64,000 nt of DNA from Nematostella vectensis (lineage: Eukaryota; Cnidaria; Anthozoa; Actiniaria; Edwardsiidae): NCBI RefSeq assembly GCF_932526225.1, contig NC_064035.1, forward strand, positions 7,811,501 to 7,875,500. The letters run 5' to 3'. The notes beneath the pieces were generated by a model. That model had not been told where the DNA came from. It saw nothing but the letters and a program-made list of their open reading frames with translations, and made no database searches. Position numbers and translations under genes: made by a program. This document shows, piece by piece, positions 43,911 to 55,784 of this stretch. Each line of letters opens with the position of its first letter. Within the stretch, counting starts at the first letter, position 1.

Positions 43911-44104
43911 TCGAAAAGTTACGTCGGGATATAACGGCCAATATTGGTTTGTTCTACAATTTACCAAGTTACCTAGCTAAACATCAATATGCAGACGCAG
44001 TCAGCTCACGCCACACCTGGGGGGCTTTGACCACAAAACATGAGGAATCTCGCTGATACGGACACCAAATGATGCTCCCGACGAAGTTTGTAATGGCGCA
44101 AAGT

Positions 44105-47100
44105 TCACTTTCGCTTCTCTACTGCTACCCACAACTCTTCCTTGGGCGTGGTTACCAGGCCGTACACAGGCTCGACCTTTTGGCCTGGCACGAGTCTGAT
44201 TTTGAAACGACGCACGAAAACGGAGAGAAAGACCAGCCCTTCGGCGATAGAGAACCTCCAACCTGGGCACTTTCTCTTCCCTGCAAAGCCGAATGGCTCA
44301 TAGGCGTGCGAAGGTAATTCCTTCATCGCTTCTGGCGAAAAACGGTCTGGATCAAACCTGAAAGAATTCAACGCAAGTTACAATAGGGGCTACACAACGG
44401 AGAACGTGACAACAAATGCGTTGATGCTTGGTGCACAATACTAAATCAATATTAATGAATTTGTTTTATTTTGTACAAAAAAAAAGTTACTAGTTGAAGA
44501 ATATGGTGCAAAATTGCTCGAGTTTGTGCAACATCTATGAAATTGGCACAGTGATAGGGAATCGTGCAATGAGCATTCTTGGATATGTACCCAACCTCTG
44601 AACACATACCGCACCACAACAAGTATCGTTATTCCATCTAGCGAAACTCGTAATACCAAACCCAAACAATTTGTTTACTTACAGTTTTATAAAAATGGAA
44701 TTAATTCTCCTTAATCCCTTAATAAAACCGACACTTTTCAAGCAATGGCCAAGAAACTTTACCAAATGTTGGATATTAACAAAAGCTAAAAATTATTTTG
44801 TTTTATCAGCGTTTAAATCAATTCTAGTTTTTTTTAATTATTTTAACTTTACAAAATCCCTTATTAAACACATCTCTGAAATGCTCGGGAATAAAAGGCG
44901 GTGTGGAGGCATGTTGGCGTGATACTGTACCTCACCTCCCAACATGGCGTACAAACAGAGCCAGAATTGTGTTCAGATAGCATTTCTGGTCGTTTTTGTT
45001 TTGGTTTAATCTACTTACATCTGGGGTTCTGGATATAACTCTGGATCTTGAAGGACAACACCAAACGGGGTAATGATGGGGGTCTGGAGAAAATTTTACA
45101 TTCAATAAATGTTATAAAGAACAAACATTATACTGCATTATTGTATACAATTTAACGATGCCCTTTATCTTACCCAAGAGACAAGTGACACGGTTAACTA
45201 TGTAGAAAATCTTATAAACTTCAATAAAGGTTATAAAGAAAAACATTCTACATTATACTATTCAAAAGATGTTCTCTTTTATCTTGCCTGACAAATAATC
45301 CTGCTATCAAGTACACCTCATTGCTACTACAGACAAATACAAAAAGGAACATGCACTCAAGACATCACATAGCTTTTTGAGAGCCAAACCCACGCCAAAT
45401 TAAACACAGAAATGACTGCATCCTTCACTCCTTAGAGCAATAAAAATATTTTCAATGTAATGAGCCCTTTCTGACATTTTTAGTTCTTGCACTTATTTAA
45501 GCAATTAATGGTACAACAAGAAAATTAATCTGCTGGAAAAGGTTTAGAGGACTTACCCCTTTTGGCACAACATATTCTCCAATCTGTAGGTCATGATCGT
45601 ACTGAACCCTAGCCCCCCACGGTGCCACCACAGCACAGCGTAGCGTCTCATCCAGAACTTGCCTGCAAAACCTATTTAAAGAGTGTCACTTAGCCAATCT
45701 TTGTTATTGTTTACGTTTGAAAATACAATATTAAGGTACAAATTGATACTTGATTGATTAAAATAAAAAGAATAGAGTTCTCGACTTGTGTTTTCATCTC
45801 AAAACCCTAATAAAAAACTTTCTTACTGTAATTCGCTGGCAGCTTGTGGGTCTATTGCGTCATTGCCCAGAACATCGATAAGTTCTTGATGGACTTTTTC
45901 CTGTATCTCAGGGTGAATGGCCAGGTAGTAGAAGCACCAACTCATCACTACGGACCAGAAAACGCAGAATTACTGTATGGTCAGTATACTGCTGTTAATA
46001 TCAGAACTACTATGCAAGATTAAAGACCAGAGAAACATGGCTTTAAGCCAAATACAGCACCCCAGAGGGCTGTAAGCCCTAGGGATTTTGTATTTGCCTC
46101 ATATATCTGTAGATACCTATCTCATATAGGTTTAGGTAAAACTGTAGTATAAACATTTCAGTCTTTGAAAAGTAAGACCTTTGTAGTTTTATTGTATAAA
46201 GTACAAAGAAGAACATCCCCTTAGGCTAAGTTAATACAGGAACAAAAAAAAGTACAAAACTCTTTTGATATGATAAGAAAGCGATGCGTCTAGCGAGATT
46301 TGTTAGAAGTTTGGTTTAACAATTGAAGTTATGTAAGAGTCTTGTGGTGCTTTTCAAAGAAATAAGAAAAGGGCTATAAAAGATAGTTTATGAGTAATCG
46401 TAGAAAACAGAAACTTTGTTAATTTTTGATTATACAGCTGTTTCAAATAAGGAGAATCGATGTGTCATAACAATAATGCTTCATGGATATGAAATATATG
46501 AGCAAATACATAAATGAACATAATATGAATAAGCAAATACATAAATGAACATCAATGAAAAATTAGTTCAGGTTTGGAATGCTTTAGAATCCTTTTTACG
46601 TTTCTCACAAATTCACAGGTTCTGTTGGAAACTTTTCACTTATAACCCTTGCATTTATAATGAGTCATTCAATTCTATCCAAATTTTCCCTGCCACCAAA
46701 TCAATTCCCTCTGCAGCTTTGATAACAAAGAAAACCGTCTCAACAAAGAGTTACATCCAAGAAAATTTCTAACAATTAAAATTTCAAACATAACAAAGGC
46801 ACTAATAAACCACTGTTTACTATTTGTAACTTCAGACTTACTGTTTCCAGTGGTGTGAAATCCACCAACAAAGAAAGATATCATATCGTCTTCCATCTAA
46901 AACAAGGAACCAACATGCAATAGGCTGGTGTCTATGCTTCTTGAAAGGATTTAGCATAAAGGCGCACACACACACACACCCCTTGGCTGCGAAAAAGTGG
47001 GTCATTAATTATCAAGAGTCTTCAAATACCATGATTTTTTCATATGATACCTATGACTGCACACCCCTCCCCCCTCTGCCAATCCTGGGAATGCACCTGC

Positions 47101-50100
47101 CATATAACCATTCACATTATCCGTACAAGCTAAAACATTATTCATTCAGTTTCACTTTTCATCTACACTCAAAAGAAAATTTGGAGTGAAACAACAAGTC
47201 AATGGAAAGTAATTTTCACAAAAAAAAATCCATGAAAATAAGTAATATTTTCTTACACAATAGATACTGTATATACTCAACACAATTTTCAAAAACTTTT
47301 CTGATAAAAAATTCAAACTTATTTAAATGACCAAAGCTAGAGAGCAGTTCATCACTAAGGCAATATTGGAGAGAGTTCTTTTTCTGACCTCTTTTTCATC
47401 AATGAAATCGCAGTCAAGCACAGAGTCAATGAATAATGGCTCAGGGCTGCTCATTCTCTGATTTCTCCTGGCGCTGATTGTTTCCCGTATCATTTTTCTC
47501 ATCACCTCCATATCTTCACAAACAAATCATAGATTCCAAAAAAGTAGTGTTTCCAAAAAAAAATTATTAATGACGAAACATTACATTAGTAAAGGGCAAT
47601 AGTCAAATGGAAGGCAAGGCCCCTCAATAAAACATTGAAATAATAATGATGATGATGACATTGATGTTTTCATGATAATGTCTTGATGATGATGATATGA
47701 TTGATGCTTTTTCAAAGCATTTAGTTGATATGTTTTTTTTTAATAATTATACATTAATACAGTACAAAAAACACAACGTGGTGAGGCTTTTGGCCAAAAT
47801 AACAAAACTGCTGGTGAATAAAATTATATAGAATATTAATAGCATGAAAATTACCATGCTGAAATCTTTGATCTCTTTTACTTCCTTTGGTTGCCAGGGA
47901 TCCGTTCAGACAAGCTTCCATTTCTTCCCAAGTCTACAGTCAAAAAAGAACAGTGAAAACAGTTTTTTTTCTAAATATCATATCATATATATTTTAAATA
48001 TAATGACATTATATGTCATAAATCATGATTAAACACATCAAACATTGTTTGATGTGTTTAATCATGATTTTTTGTGCAATTTTTCTGACTACAGTTTTTG
48101 TGTTAATCAGGAACTCTATGCAAATGAGAGGACAGGTGATCTATAAGTGATCTATAAAACATTCCATGACATCACCGAGAAACAAAGGACGATTATGCTG
48201 AGCTTGTCTACTTTCAGTTTATTAGGCATACTTGTGTATACCTACAGTCTGATAGGCAAACTGTATACTTACAGTCTGATAGGTATACTACCTTATTACA
48301 CTTAATTTTCGTGACATTAAAATTTTGTGATTTTGAGATGGCGATATTTGGCGACACTTTATTTTTGCAAGATTTCCTATTCTCGTAAAAACCAGACCCC
48401 TTTATTTTCACGATTTCGCGATTTTGGGATTATAAAATCAAGCAAAACAAGTGGAATTAAAATGTGCTGTAAATTTGTAAAATTTGGTAATTTTGTAAAA
48501 TTGGAAACAATTTGTAACAAAAAGATGCGTGGGCTGAATTTAGTTTCATAAAAATCTATAAATACAAGTCCAAACCCTTACGTTTGACTAATTTATTTTT
48601 ATGAATCTTTTAAAATCGTGAAATTTGCTAAATTAAAGTGACGCGAAAATTATGTGTAATAAGGTATATACTTACAGTCTGCTGGCCATACTGTATACTT
48701 ACAGTCTGATAGGCATACTGTATACTTACTCCGATAGGCATACTGTATACTTACAGTCCGATAGGCATACTGTATACTTACAGTCTGATAGGCATACTGT
48801 ATACTCACAGTCCGATAGGAATACTGTATACTGTATACTTACAGTCCGATAGGCATACTGTATACTCACAGTCCGATAGGCATACTGTATACTTACAGTC
48901 CGATAGGCATACTGTATACTCACAGTCCGATAGGCATACTGTATACTCACAGTCCGATAGGCATACTGTATACTCACAGCCTGATAGGCAAACTGTATAC
49001 TTACAGTCCGATAGACATACTGTATACTTACAGTCCAATAGGCATACTGTATACTTACAGTCCAATAGGCATACTGTATACTCACAGTCCAATAGGCATA
49101 CTGTATACTTACAGTCTGATAGGCAAACTGTATACTTACGGTCTGATAGGCATACTGTATACTCACAGTCTGATAGACATACTGTATACTCACAGTCCGA
49201 TAGGCATACTGTATACTCACAGTCCGATAGGCATACTGTATACTCACGGTCCGATAGGCATACTGTATACTAACAGTCTGATAGACATACTGTATACTTA
49301 CAGTCTGATAGACATACTGTATACTTACAGTCCGATAGGCATACTGTATACTTACAGTCTGATAGGCATACTGTATACTCACAGTCTGATAGACATACTG
49401 TATACTCACGGTCCGATAGGCATACTGTATACTCACAGCCTGATAGGCAAACTGTATACTCACAGTCTGATAGGCAAACTGTATACTCACAGTCCGATAG
49501 GCATACTGTATACTTACAGTCCGATAGGCATACTGTATACTCACAGCCTGATAGGCAAACTGTATACTCACAGTCTGATAGGCAAACTGTATACTCACAG
49601 CCTGATAGGCAAACTGTATACTTACAGTCCAATAGGCATAATGTATACTCACAGCCTGATAGGCAAACTGTATACTTACAGTCTGATAGGTATCCTGTAT
49701 ACTCACAGTCCGATAGGCATACTGTATACTTACAGTCCGATAGACATACTGTATACTTACAGTCTGATAGGCATACTGTATACTTACAGTCCGATAGGCA
49801 TACTGTATACTCACAGTCCGATAGGCATACTGTATACTTACAGTCCGATAGGTATACTGTATACTCACAGTCCGATAGGCGAACTGTATACTTACAGTCT
49901 GATAAGCATACTGTATACTTACAGTACGATAGGCATACTGTATACTTACAGCCTGATAGACATACTGTATACTTACAGCCTGATAGACATACTGTATACT
50001 TACAGCCTGATAGGCAAACTGTATACTTACAGTCTGATAGGCATACTGTATACTGACAGTCCGATAGGCATACTGTATACTCACAGTCCGATAGGCATTC

Positions 50101-52082
50101 ATGAAGGCTTGCACATCTTTTTCTGCTGAAAACTGTTTGCCCATCCCAGCTTTGCCTATTGCTCTGATGGCCAACATGAGCATTGATTCAACTATTGGGA
50201 TGTGCTCGTCACTTGACTTTATCACCCATTGATTGGCCACCTTCTCTGCTCCCTGAGGACACAAAAAGAACTAGTCAGAACAGCAATCCCTCCAACAGGA
50301 ATTTCTAGGTCAAACACAGTGATGCCATTAAGTGACAAACATCAAGTAGGGAAAATATTAAGATGTAGCAGCCAGCAGTAATTAAATAAATGACTAATAA
50401 TAACCAATCATAGCTTGATGACTAACCTCAATAAATGACTGGTAGTAATCCTTTACAGCTTGGTGACTGAAGCCGCGATCAAACAGTTGTCGTAACTTCC
50501 TCCCATGGACACCATTGGCATACTGTATGCTCTTTTTTCCTATCAATGGCTCAAACAATTTGAAGAGCTCCGCTACAAGAAAAGCATACAAAAAGAGAAC
50601 ATTTGTAGAAGCAACCAAGTTTACAGCTTTGTATTTCTCTTTCTAAAGTTAACATCAACTTTTATTGTCATGTCTACTGTGCCATGGCCAACCTCCATAA
50701 ATGTAGGAGGGCCAGTCTACACACCTCTCCCCAAAGTCAGATGTGTGTTTTTTTAATAAAGAATTCTGGAATCAATTTGGTTTCATAAAAGACAGCATTT
50801 AAGAGAGCTGTGGTGATTCCTTAGAAAACTATTTTCTCATCCAGGCAAAGCACAACAAGAAAAAATCACCATGAATCCACCTTTGCTTGCAAATATCCAT
50901 AAGCACAGCACTCAATAATTCCCAAATAGACTTCATGATGTCAAGACACTCTCCACTCTAGGACACTGCTCATAGCTGTATTTTTGATGAGAAATACAAG
51001 CTACCATCAACTTGTGCTCGCTTCAGCAAAATGACGAGAGATAAAAAGTGAGAACCGCAAAGCACTGTTGGAAAGCTAGGATACCGCTGACTAGGTGCAG
51101 CAGTGTTTGACTTTGTCGGGCTGTATTAAAAATACAGAATAGGGGGAGGTATCTGTCAGTCTGTTTTTTTGTAAATTTAGCTCAAAAATAGCCAGGAGTC
51201 AATGGGTTAATAAAATAATACAACAAGCAATTTTTTGTTCCTTTTCTCTTATAAAACAAATAGAAATACCATGAAACAAAGAGTTAGTGATCAGCCAAGA
51301 CAGTGGCTGCAAAGAAAAGGGGGTCTTGTATAAATATGGCTTATGGATGGGCTATAAACTGCCCCAGGCAAATCTATAAGAATATATATTTTACCATATA
51401 AAAGGAATGACCAGCTCAAGCACTTCACTTCTCTATGAGAACTTCAAGTCATAATTGTATTTACTGAAAAAGGAGGGGGGAGGCACTTCTCTTGGAAAAG
51501 CTCCAGTCCTGAAGGGTGGGGGAGAGGGTAGGGGCACGGCCCCCTCCTAGTACAGCAGGATAAATTGGTTTTACTTACGAGGTCTGTCAAATAAACTCCT
51601 CAACTCTTTCCAGAGTGTTGGGTCAGCAACACTGACGACGTTAATTGTTCCCCACATGAAGCTGGCAACTGGTCCATAGGTCTTGTGCAAAAGCAATAAG
51701 TACTCATGCAAGCTGCCAGCTTTCTTTACATCTAGGAGGTTGCCATTTCTACAAAACATTAACACGGAAATTGAGATTTATATATCAACAATCATAAACA
51801 AAGAAAGTTGGGCAACTTACACTGGATCGTTGGCTTCGGGCCCTGGGATAGAGGGACCTTTCGATGATTTCCTCTGTAGAGAAAAGAATATTCTTTTTGT
51901 CCCGACATAAGCTTAGTAGTAGATTACTAGGTATGGCCTAGATTGTGAAAACTCTGCATCGCAAAAATTGATAAATAATTACTCACGAAGTCGATCAAGC
52001 AAACGAGAGCTATAAAAAGAGCAAAGAGGGCGACAACGGCAAAGATGCCGAAATCGGCTACATGGAGATGAGAAGGAAGCAT
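44105..52082 (-). CDS. CYP20A1: Cytochrome P450 family 20 (CYP20A1-like)
   Basis: Twelve exons, minus strand: 52082-51987, 51873-51821, 51748-51579, 50572-50427, 50252-50085, 47933-47855, 47513-47389, 46896-46842, 45947-45827, 45662-45557, 45083-45019, 44357-44105. All borders are GT-AG with matching phases; total 1437 nt, 478 aa (human CYP20A1 462). N-terminal membrane anchor at residues 10-32, then GNLLDVKKAGSLHEYL typical of CYP20, I-helix GGFHTTG (290-296), K-helix ETLR (343-346), FDPDRF, and haem-binding FGFAGKRKCPG with thiolate Cys425. P450s of this family are ER-anchored haem monooxygenases; CYP20A1 has no settled substrate. The haem motif is canonical here, whereas vertebrate CYP20A1 is atypical. 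Intron 5 holds a 1.8-kb minisatellite made of the exon-5 donor. Start chosen because MLPSHLH... precedes the anchor as in other CYP20s; a longer in-frame ATG lies upstream at 52232. Confidence 0.95.
46970..47100. repeat. Partial copy of the 24810-25115 foldback
   Basis: CTTGGCTGCGAAAAAGTGG, GTCATTAATTAT, CATATGATACCTATGACTGC and CCAATCCTGGG follow the same order as in the element at 24.8-25.1 kb. Only about one half is present. It lies in CYP20A1 intron 7. Confidence 0.65.
48020..48070. repeat. Perfect 24-bp-stem palindrome in CYP20A1 intron 5
   Basis: AAATCATGATTAAACACATC plus AAAC (48020-48043) is exactly inverted at 48047-48070 with a 3-base loop ATT. It lies 87 bp upstream of the exon-6 acceptor. 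Confidence 0.9.
48219..50097. repeat. 27-bp minisatellite made of the CYP20A1 exon-5 donor, about 56 copies
   Basis: Plus-strand unit GGCATACTGTATACTTACAG followed by TCCGATA. On the gene strand each unit reads GCCTATCGGACT/GTGAGTATACAGTAT or the GTAAGT variant. The unit at 50085 carries the genuine junction: GCCTATCGGACT is the last coding sequence of exon 5 and GTGAGT its donor. Copies vary at two or three positions. The array is interrupted by an inserted MITE (48289-48666), leaving about 2.6 units on the far side. Because 27 is a multiple of three and no stop occurs, intron retention stays open in frame to 48726. Confidence 0.95.
48289..48666. mobile_element. 378-bp MITE inserted in the CYP20A1 minisatellite
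   Basis: The left end TACCTTATTACACTTAATTT and the right end, inverted TACCTTATTACACATAATTT, share about 23 bp of terminal repeat. TATAC flanks both sides and could be a target-site duplication, but the array itself contains TATACTGTATAC, so this is uncertain. The interior is AT-rich and non-coding. Confidence 0.8.
50690..51205 (+). repeat. Dispersed repeat, copy B (copy A at 34385-34715)
   Basis: Longer copy of the repeat described at 34.4 kb, in CYP20A1 intron 3. It begins near GTAGGAGGGCCAGTC and ends near GCCAGGAGTCAATGGG. Confidence 0.75.
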
Positions 52083-52504
52083 CGCGACGGCGCAAGGGAA
52101 AAAGTCTTCGAGTTTTGTCCTCTTGGATGAGAGGTTGCAAAGGATTGTGGGTACGTGCAAACCCCTTTTTTCTCGATATAGCACCCATAGCGACAAATAT
52201 AGATACCGATAAAAAAAATCAATGCTTTTCAAAAAACTTTTTAAATTTTGTCTATATCATTACATGCTTGTAGTAAGCTTACACAAACAACCAATACAAA
52301 TAATACACGGGCTTCCTGTGCTCAGCCGGCAGGTCGATGAACCAGCGGAGTCTCGCCCAAACGATACGTGTAAATCAGTAAAATAGAACATGACGACATA
52401 TTGATGGGGTAGGAATGATTACAAGTATTGCACGGTAGAACGACAAATACCCAATCATCTGAGCTAGGTTTGGCTACCTAAATAGCCATATTGGTGGATC
52501 TACT
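52083..52504. promoter_or_regulatory. Shared head-to-head promoter region of CYP20A1 and RAB18
   Basis: 422 bp separate the divergent start codons. Candidate elements visible by eye include CCCAATCA near 52451 (CCAAT-like), CTTCCTGTG near 52311 (ETS-like) and GCCATATTGG near 52484, just upstream of RAB18. No TATA box in a convincing position was found. 5' UTRs of both genes must fit here. Confidence 0.6.
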
Positions 52505-55500
52505 ATGGATAATGATGTGCTAACTACGCTAAAGATTTTAATCGTCGGCGAAAGCGGGGTTGGTAAATCAAGGTAAGTTTGGTTGCTTGAATGTCGCTGA
52601 AATATATGAAATATAATAGTTGTGTTTTAGAAATATCGGAGACTGTTCTTGGTTATTGGTTCAACTAGATATTTAGCCAGGGCGATTCCATAAGCATCAA
52701 TGTGCTACAAGTTTTGTACCTGACGTCCAGGTACACCACGACAGCAACAAATAAGTACCTAAAAATATGACTTAGGGAGAGTTCATTTATTATCCCGAGG
52801 GGGGGGGGGGCGTGAGCATACTAAGGGGGGTCTCGAGGAAATTTCCGAGTTCTAAACGGGGGGGGGGGGGGGCATTGGAAATGTATGGATTTTAAAAAGG
52901 GGGCCTGATTTCTATGGGTATTGTCTTTTCTATAATTTGACTAAGTGTGAAATCAAACTTCTTGACTGGTGGTCGATGTGATTGACATTTCTAGCTATGA
53001 ATTATCTTTTTATAAAAGTTTCATATTGTAAATTGTATAATGTCCTACTGATGTTAAAGTTGACATAAACAATTTATCCTTTTATCCCTTGTGTCCCGAA
53101 AAGAGAAGAAAAAACATCAAAATAAAACACACAACATCACCAGATCCCAGGTGGTGGTTGTACTGTGACCCCGATGCATCATGGGAGTGATTTTTTATGT
53201 GGACGATGTCTCTTTTATTTTTCAAGAATGACCAGGTGTATTATTACCTGAATTTTTTCCTTGTGAGCAGCAAAAATACTCTTCAAAAGATAAAATTTCA
53301 CTAATGAAATATCCTTGGCTTTTTTCTGTTTATTTAACTGTACTACGACATGAGGAAGCGCTTTGGAAGCAAAAAAAGGTTTTGTTATTTTAACACATGC
53401 GCTAAAGAATAGCATCATTTCATTTCAGACAAGTGTGCGCTGTTTTTGAGTTTTTTTTTTTCAATCACAGTTTTTGCCGTTGTTGCAGCAATCATTGGTC
53501 CCCATTGTTTCCGTGGAGGAGACCTTGCTGACCAGTGCGCTTGACAACTGATTTGCCCCGCTCTGCCGATTGGCTTCGCCCCATGATGCATTGGGGCCAT
53601 GGTGCGACTCCCACCTGACCAGATCCAGATAACCTTACTCTAGAAATTTATCAAAGTTTTATGTAGATTAATTTTCCATTAAAAAAAAAACAGAAGCAAA
53701 ATTTGCTAGCCTAGAGGTAAAGCATATTTTTTAAAAGCGATAGTTGAACTTTACTGATAGTGCGAGACTTGAAATTGGGAGGGGGGGAGGTTCTGTTTTC
53801 ACTTTGTTTCTTGGAAAGAAGCCAGGATTGAATGTGTTGTAATTATACCAATTTCATTTCCAGTTTACTCCTGCGGTTCACTGATGACACTTTTGATCCT
53901 GACATAGGAGCTACAATAGGTGAGTACAATAGGTGAGAGATGGGTGCTATATGTATACTTTTAAACACTTTTTTTTTTCCGACGAAGGGCTAACGCTCAA
54001 AATGTCAGGGCAACTACTCTGTTTCATAGAAGCGTTCAGCATACCTTTTCAACCTTGTGTTGATTTATACCTTACTTTAAACACTGTCAGACATCAGGCT
54101 TTCAATGTTGCCTCAAGGGTTACGTAGCACTCCTTTTCCAATTGGAAACACCACCCTTCCAAATGAATGTAATGTAATACACACTTTATGTTCCATTTCC
54201 CCCAGGTGTTGATTTTAAAGTAAAAACATTGACAGTGGAAGGAAATAAAGCCAAGCTAGCAATCTGGGTAAGTGATAATTTTCAAGTTTCTATTGTAGTG
54301 AGATTATCATTTGTGTAAATCACTCTTTCTCTCCCCGTTGATTATAGGACACAGCAGGCCAAGAAAGATTCCGTACACTTACCCCTAGCTACTATCGGGG
54401 TGCTCAAGGGGTTATATTAGGTAAGTATTATTACTATTACTATAACTATTATTATTATTGTTACTATAACTGTTACTGTTACTATTACTGTTACTGTTAC
54501 TATCACTGTTACTATTACTGTTACTGTTACTTCTACTATTACTATATTACTGTTACTATTGCTATTAGTGTTACTGTTACTGTAACTGTTATTGTTATTT
54601 AATTTAGTGAGTGTTCATTACCCTGAGGGGGAGGGAAGATTTTGAAACCTTAACATTTCAGAGCCCCCCTCTTAAATTTTTTTTGGTGATCCCCGGACGG
54701 TAAACTGATGAAAATGTTTATATGAAACAGATATTAAATGCATGATTGTAGGCACAATATGCCATGTCCAACGCGTCTTTATTCGCCCTCAGTATATGAC
54801 ACCAACAGCCGGGAGACATTTGACAAGCTGGAGGAATGGTTGAATGAAGTTGAGATGTATTCCACCAAAAAGGACATTGTCAAGATGCTTGTCGGCAACA
54901 AAATTGATAAGGTAAGGACCTTCATTAAAAATTTTAACAAAAAAGGATACCGCACTTAAAGTATTTTTCATTTAATAATAGAACAATAGAGAGGTTGACA
55001 GAAAGCAAGGTTTGCAGTTTGCACGGAGGCATTCTATGCTATTTATTGAAGCAAGGTATGAAACAGCATTTACTCATTTATAAAAATTGTTGCTAATTAA
55101 TGTTAATTTGTATCATAAATCTTTTAGAACACTTGGTATTATCTAACACTTACTTAAACATTTTTCACTTAGTGCAAGAACAAAGGAAGGAGTTCAGCTT
55201 GCTTTTGAGGAATTAGTTGAAAAGGTACTATGTACTATTGTCTTTCTCCCCTTGCTAAGACTTTTACATTTTTATACATTTATATTAAATTTTGCCAGTT
55301 ATATTATAAAAAGGTAATCAAAAGTTTTTTTCATTCAATTTAAAAAAAAACATTCTCAAAGACGGCTCATGTATGAGCTTTGGGAACACTCATTCAAATT
55401 ATTTTCAAACCATATGATTACCTACGTATTATACAGAAGAAGACTATTTTTAAAAATCCAGCATACTTTGCGAGTACTTCCAAAAGTCAGCCCTGTGTAA

Positions 55501-55784
55501 TTTTTTCAGGCAGGTTGTGGCCGAGAAAAAGTTGTGGTTTCTCGAGAATGGTTTTTTTTACTGCATGGCATTTTTACTCCACAAAATAATACCTTACAAA
55601 AGATACCTTACCTTATCTAACAATATCTTACTTTTCTTAACATTTTTACTAACCAGATATTCTATCTATGCAGATAATTCAGACGCCAGGGTTATGGGAG
55701 AATGAAAAAAGCAGTGGCATGAGGCTGACCTCAGGCGGGCCACAGACGGTGGAGGGATGCAGTGGCTACTGCAGCGTTCTTTAG
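52505..55784 (+). CDS. RAB18: RAB18 small GTPase
   Basis: Eight exons, plus strand: 52505-52572, 53864-53919, 54206-54267, 54348-54420, 54793-54911, 54982-55055, 55173-55224, 55674-55784. All GT-AG, phases consistent, 615 nt, 204 aa (human 206). [20 protein letters not shown] opens the protein; P-loop GESGVGKS (15-22), switch I with [20 protein letters not shown] (63-70), NKID (122-125), EASA (149-152), and a C-terminal prenylation box CSVL preceded by GCSGY. Rab18 cycles between cytosol and ER/lipid-droplet membranes and takes part in lipid-droplet and ER-Golgi traffic (family knowledge). Identity over the switch regions to vertebrate Rab18 is very high. It is divergent from CYP20A1. Confidence 0.97.
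52778..52965. repeat. Dispersed repeat, copy B (copy A at 16045-16190), with G-tracts
   Basis: AGTTCATTTATTATCCCGAG, then two G-tracts, then GTATGGATTTTAAAAA, CCTGATTTCTATGGG, and ATAATTTGACTAAGTGTG. It lies in RAB18 intron 1. Confidence 0.7.
53979..54009 (+). repeat. Dispersed GGGCTAACGC motif, copy B
   Basis: CCGACGAAGGGCTAACGC followed by TCAAAATGTCAGG. It lies in RAB18 intron 2. A longer shared 3' flank with copy A (AGAAGCGTTCAGCATACC versus AGAGGCGTATAACATACC, then TTGATT) suggests the same parent element. Confidence 0.5.
54424..54600. repeat. (TTACTATTACTG)n-type microsatellite in RAB18 intron 4
   Basis: Imperfect TTACTATTACTG, TTACTGTTAC and TATTATTATT units start 3 bases after the exon-4 donor sequence GTAAGTATTA and continue for about 180 bp. 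Confidence 0.85.

Noticed and set aside
48656-50097. CRISPR-like array
   Set aside because: Units are contiguous with no spacers, in a eukaryotic intron.
48726-50264. 512-codon minus frame as a standalone gene
   Set aside because: Its first 56 codons after the acceptor are CYP20A1 exon 5; the rest is the intronic 27-bp array. Kept only as a possible intron-retention product.
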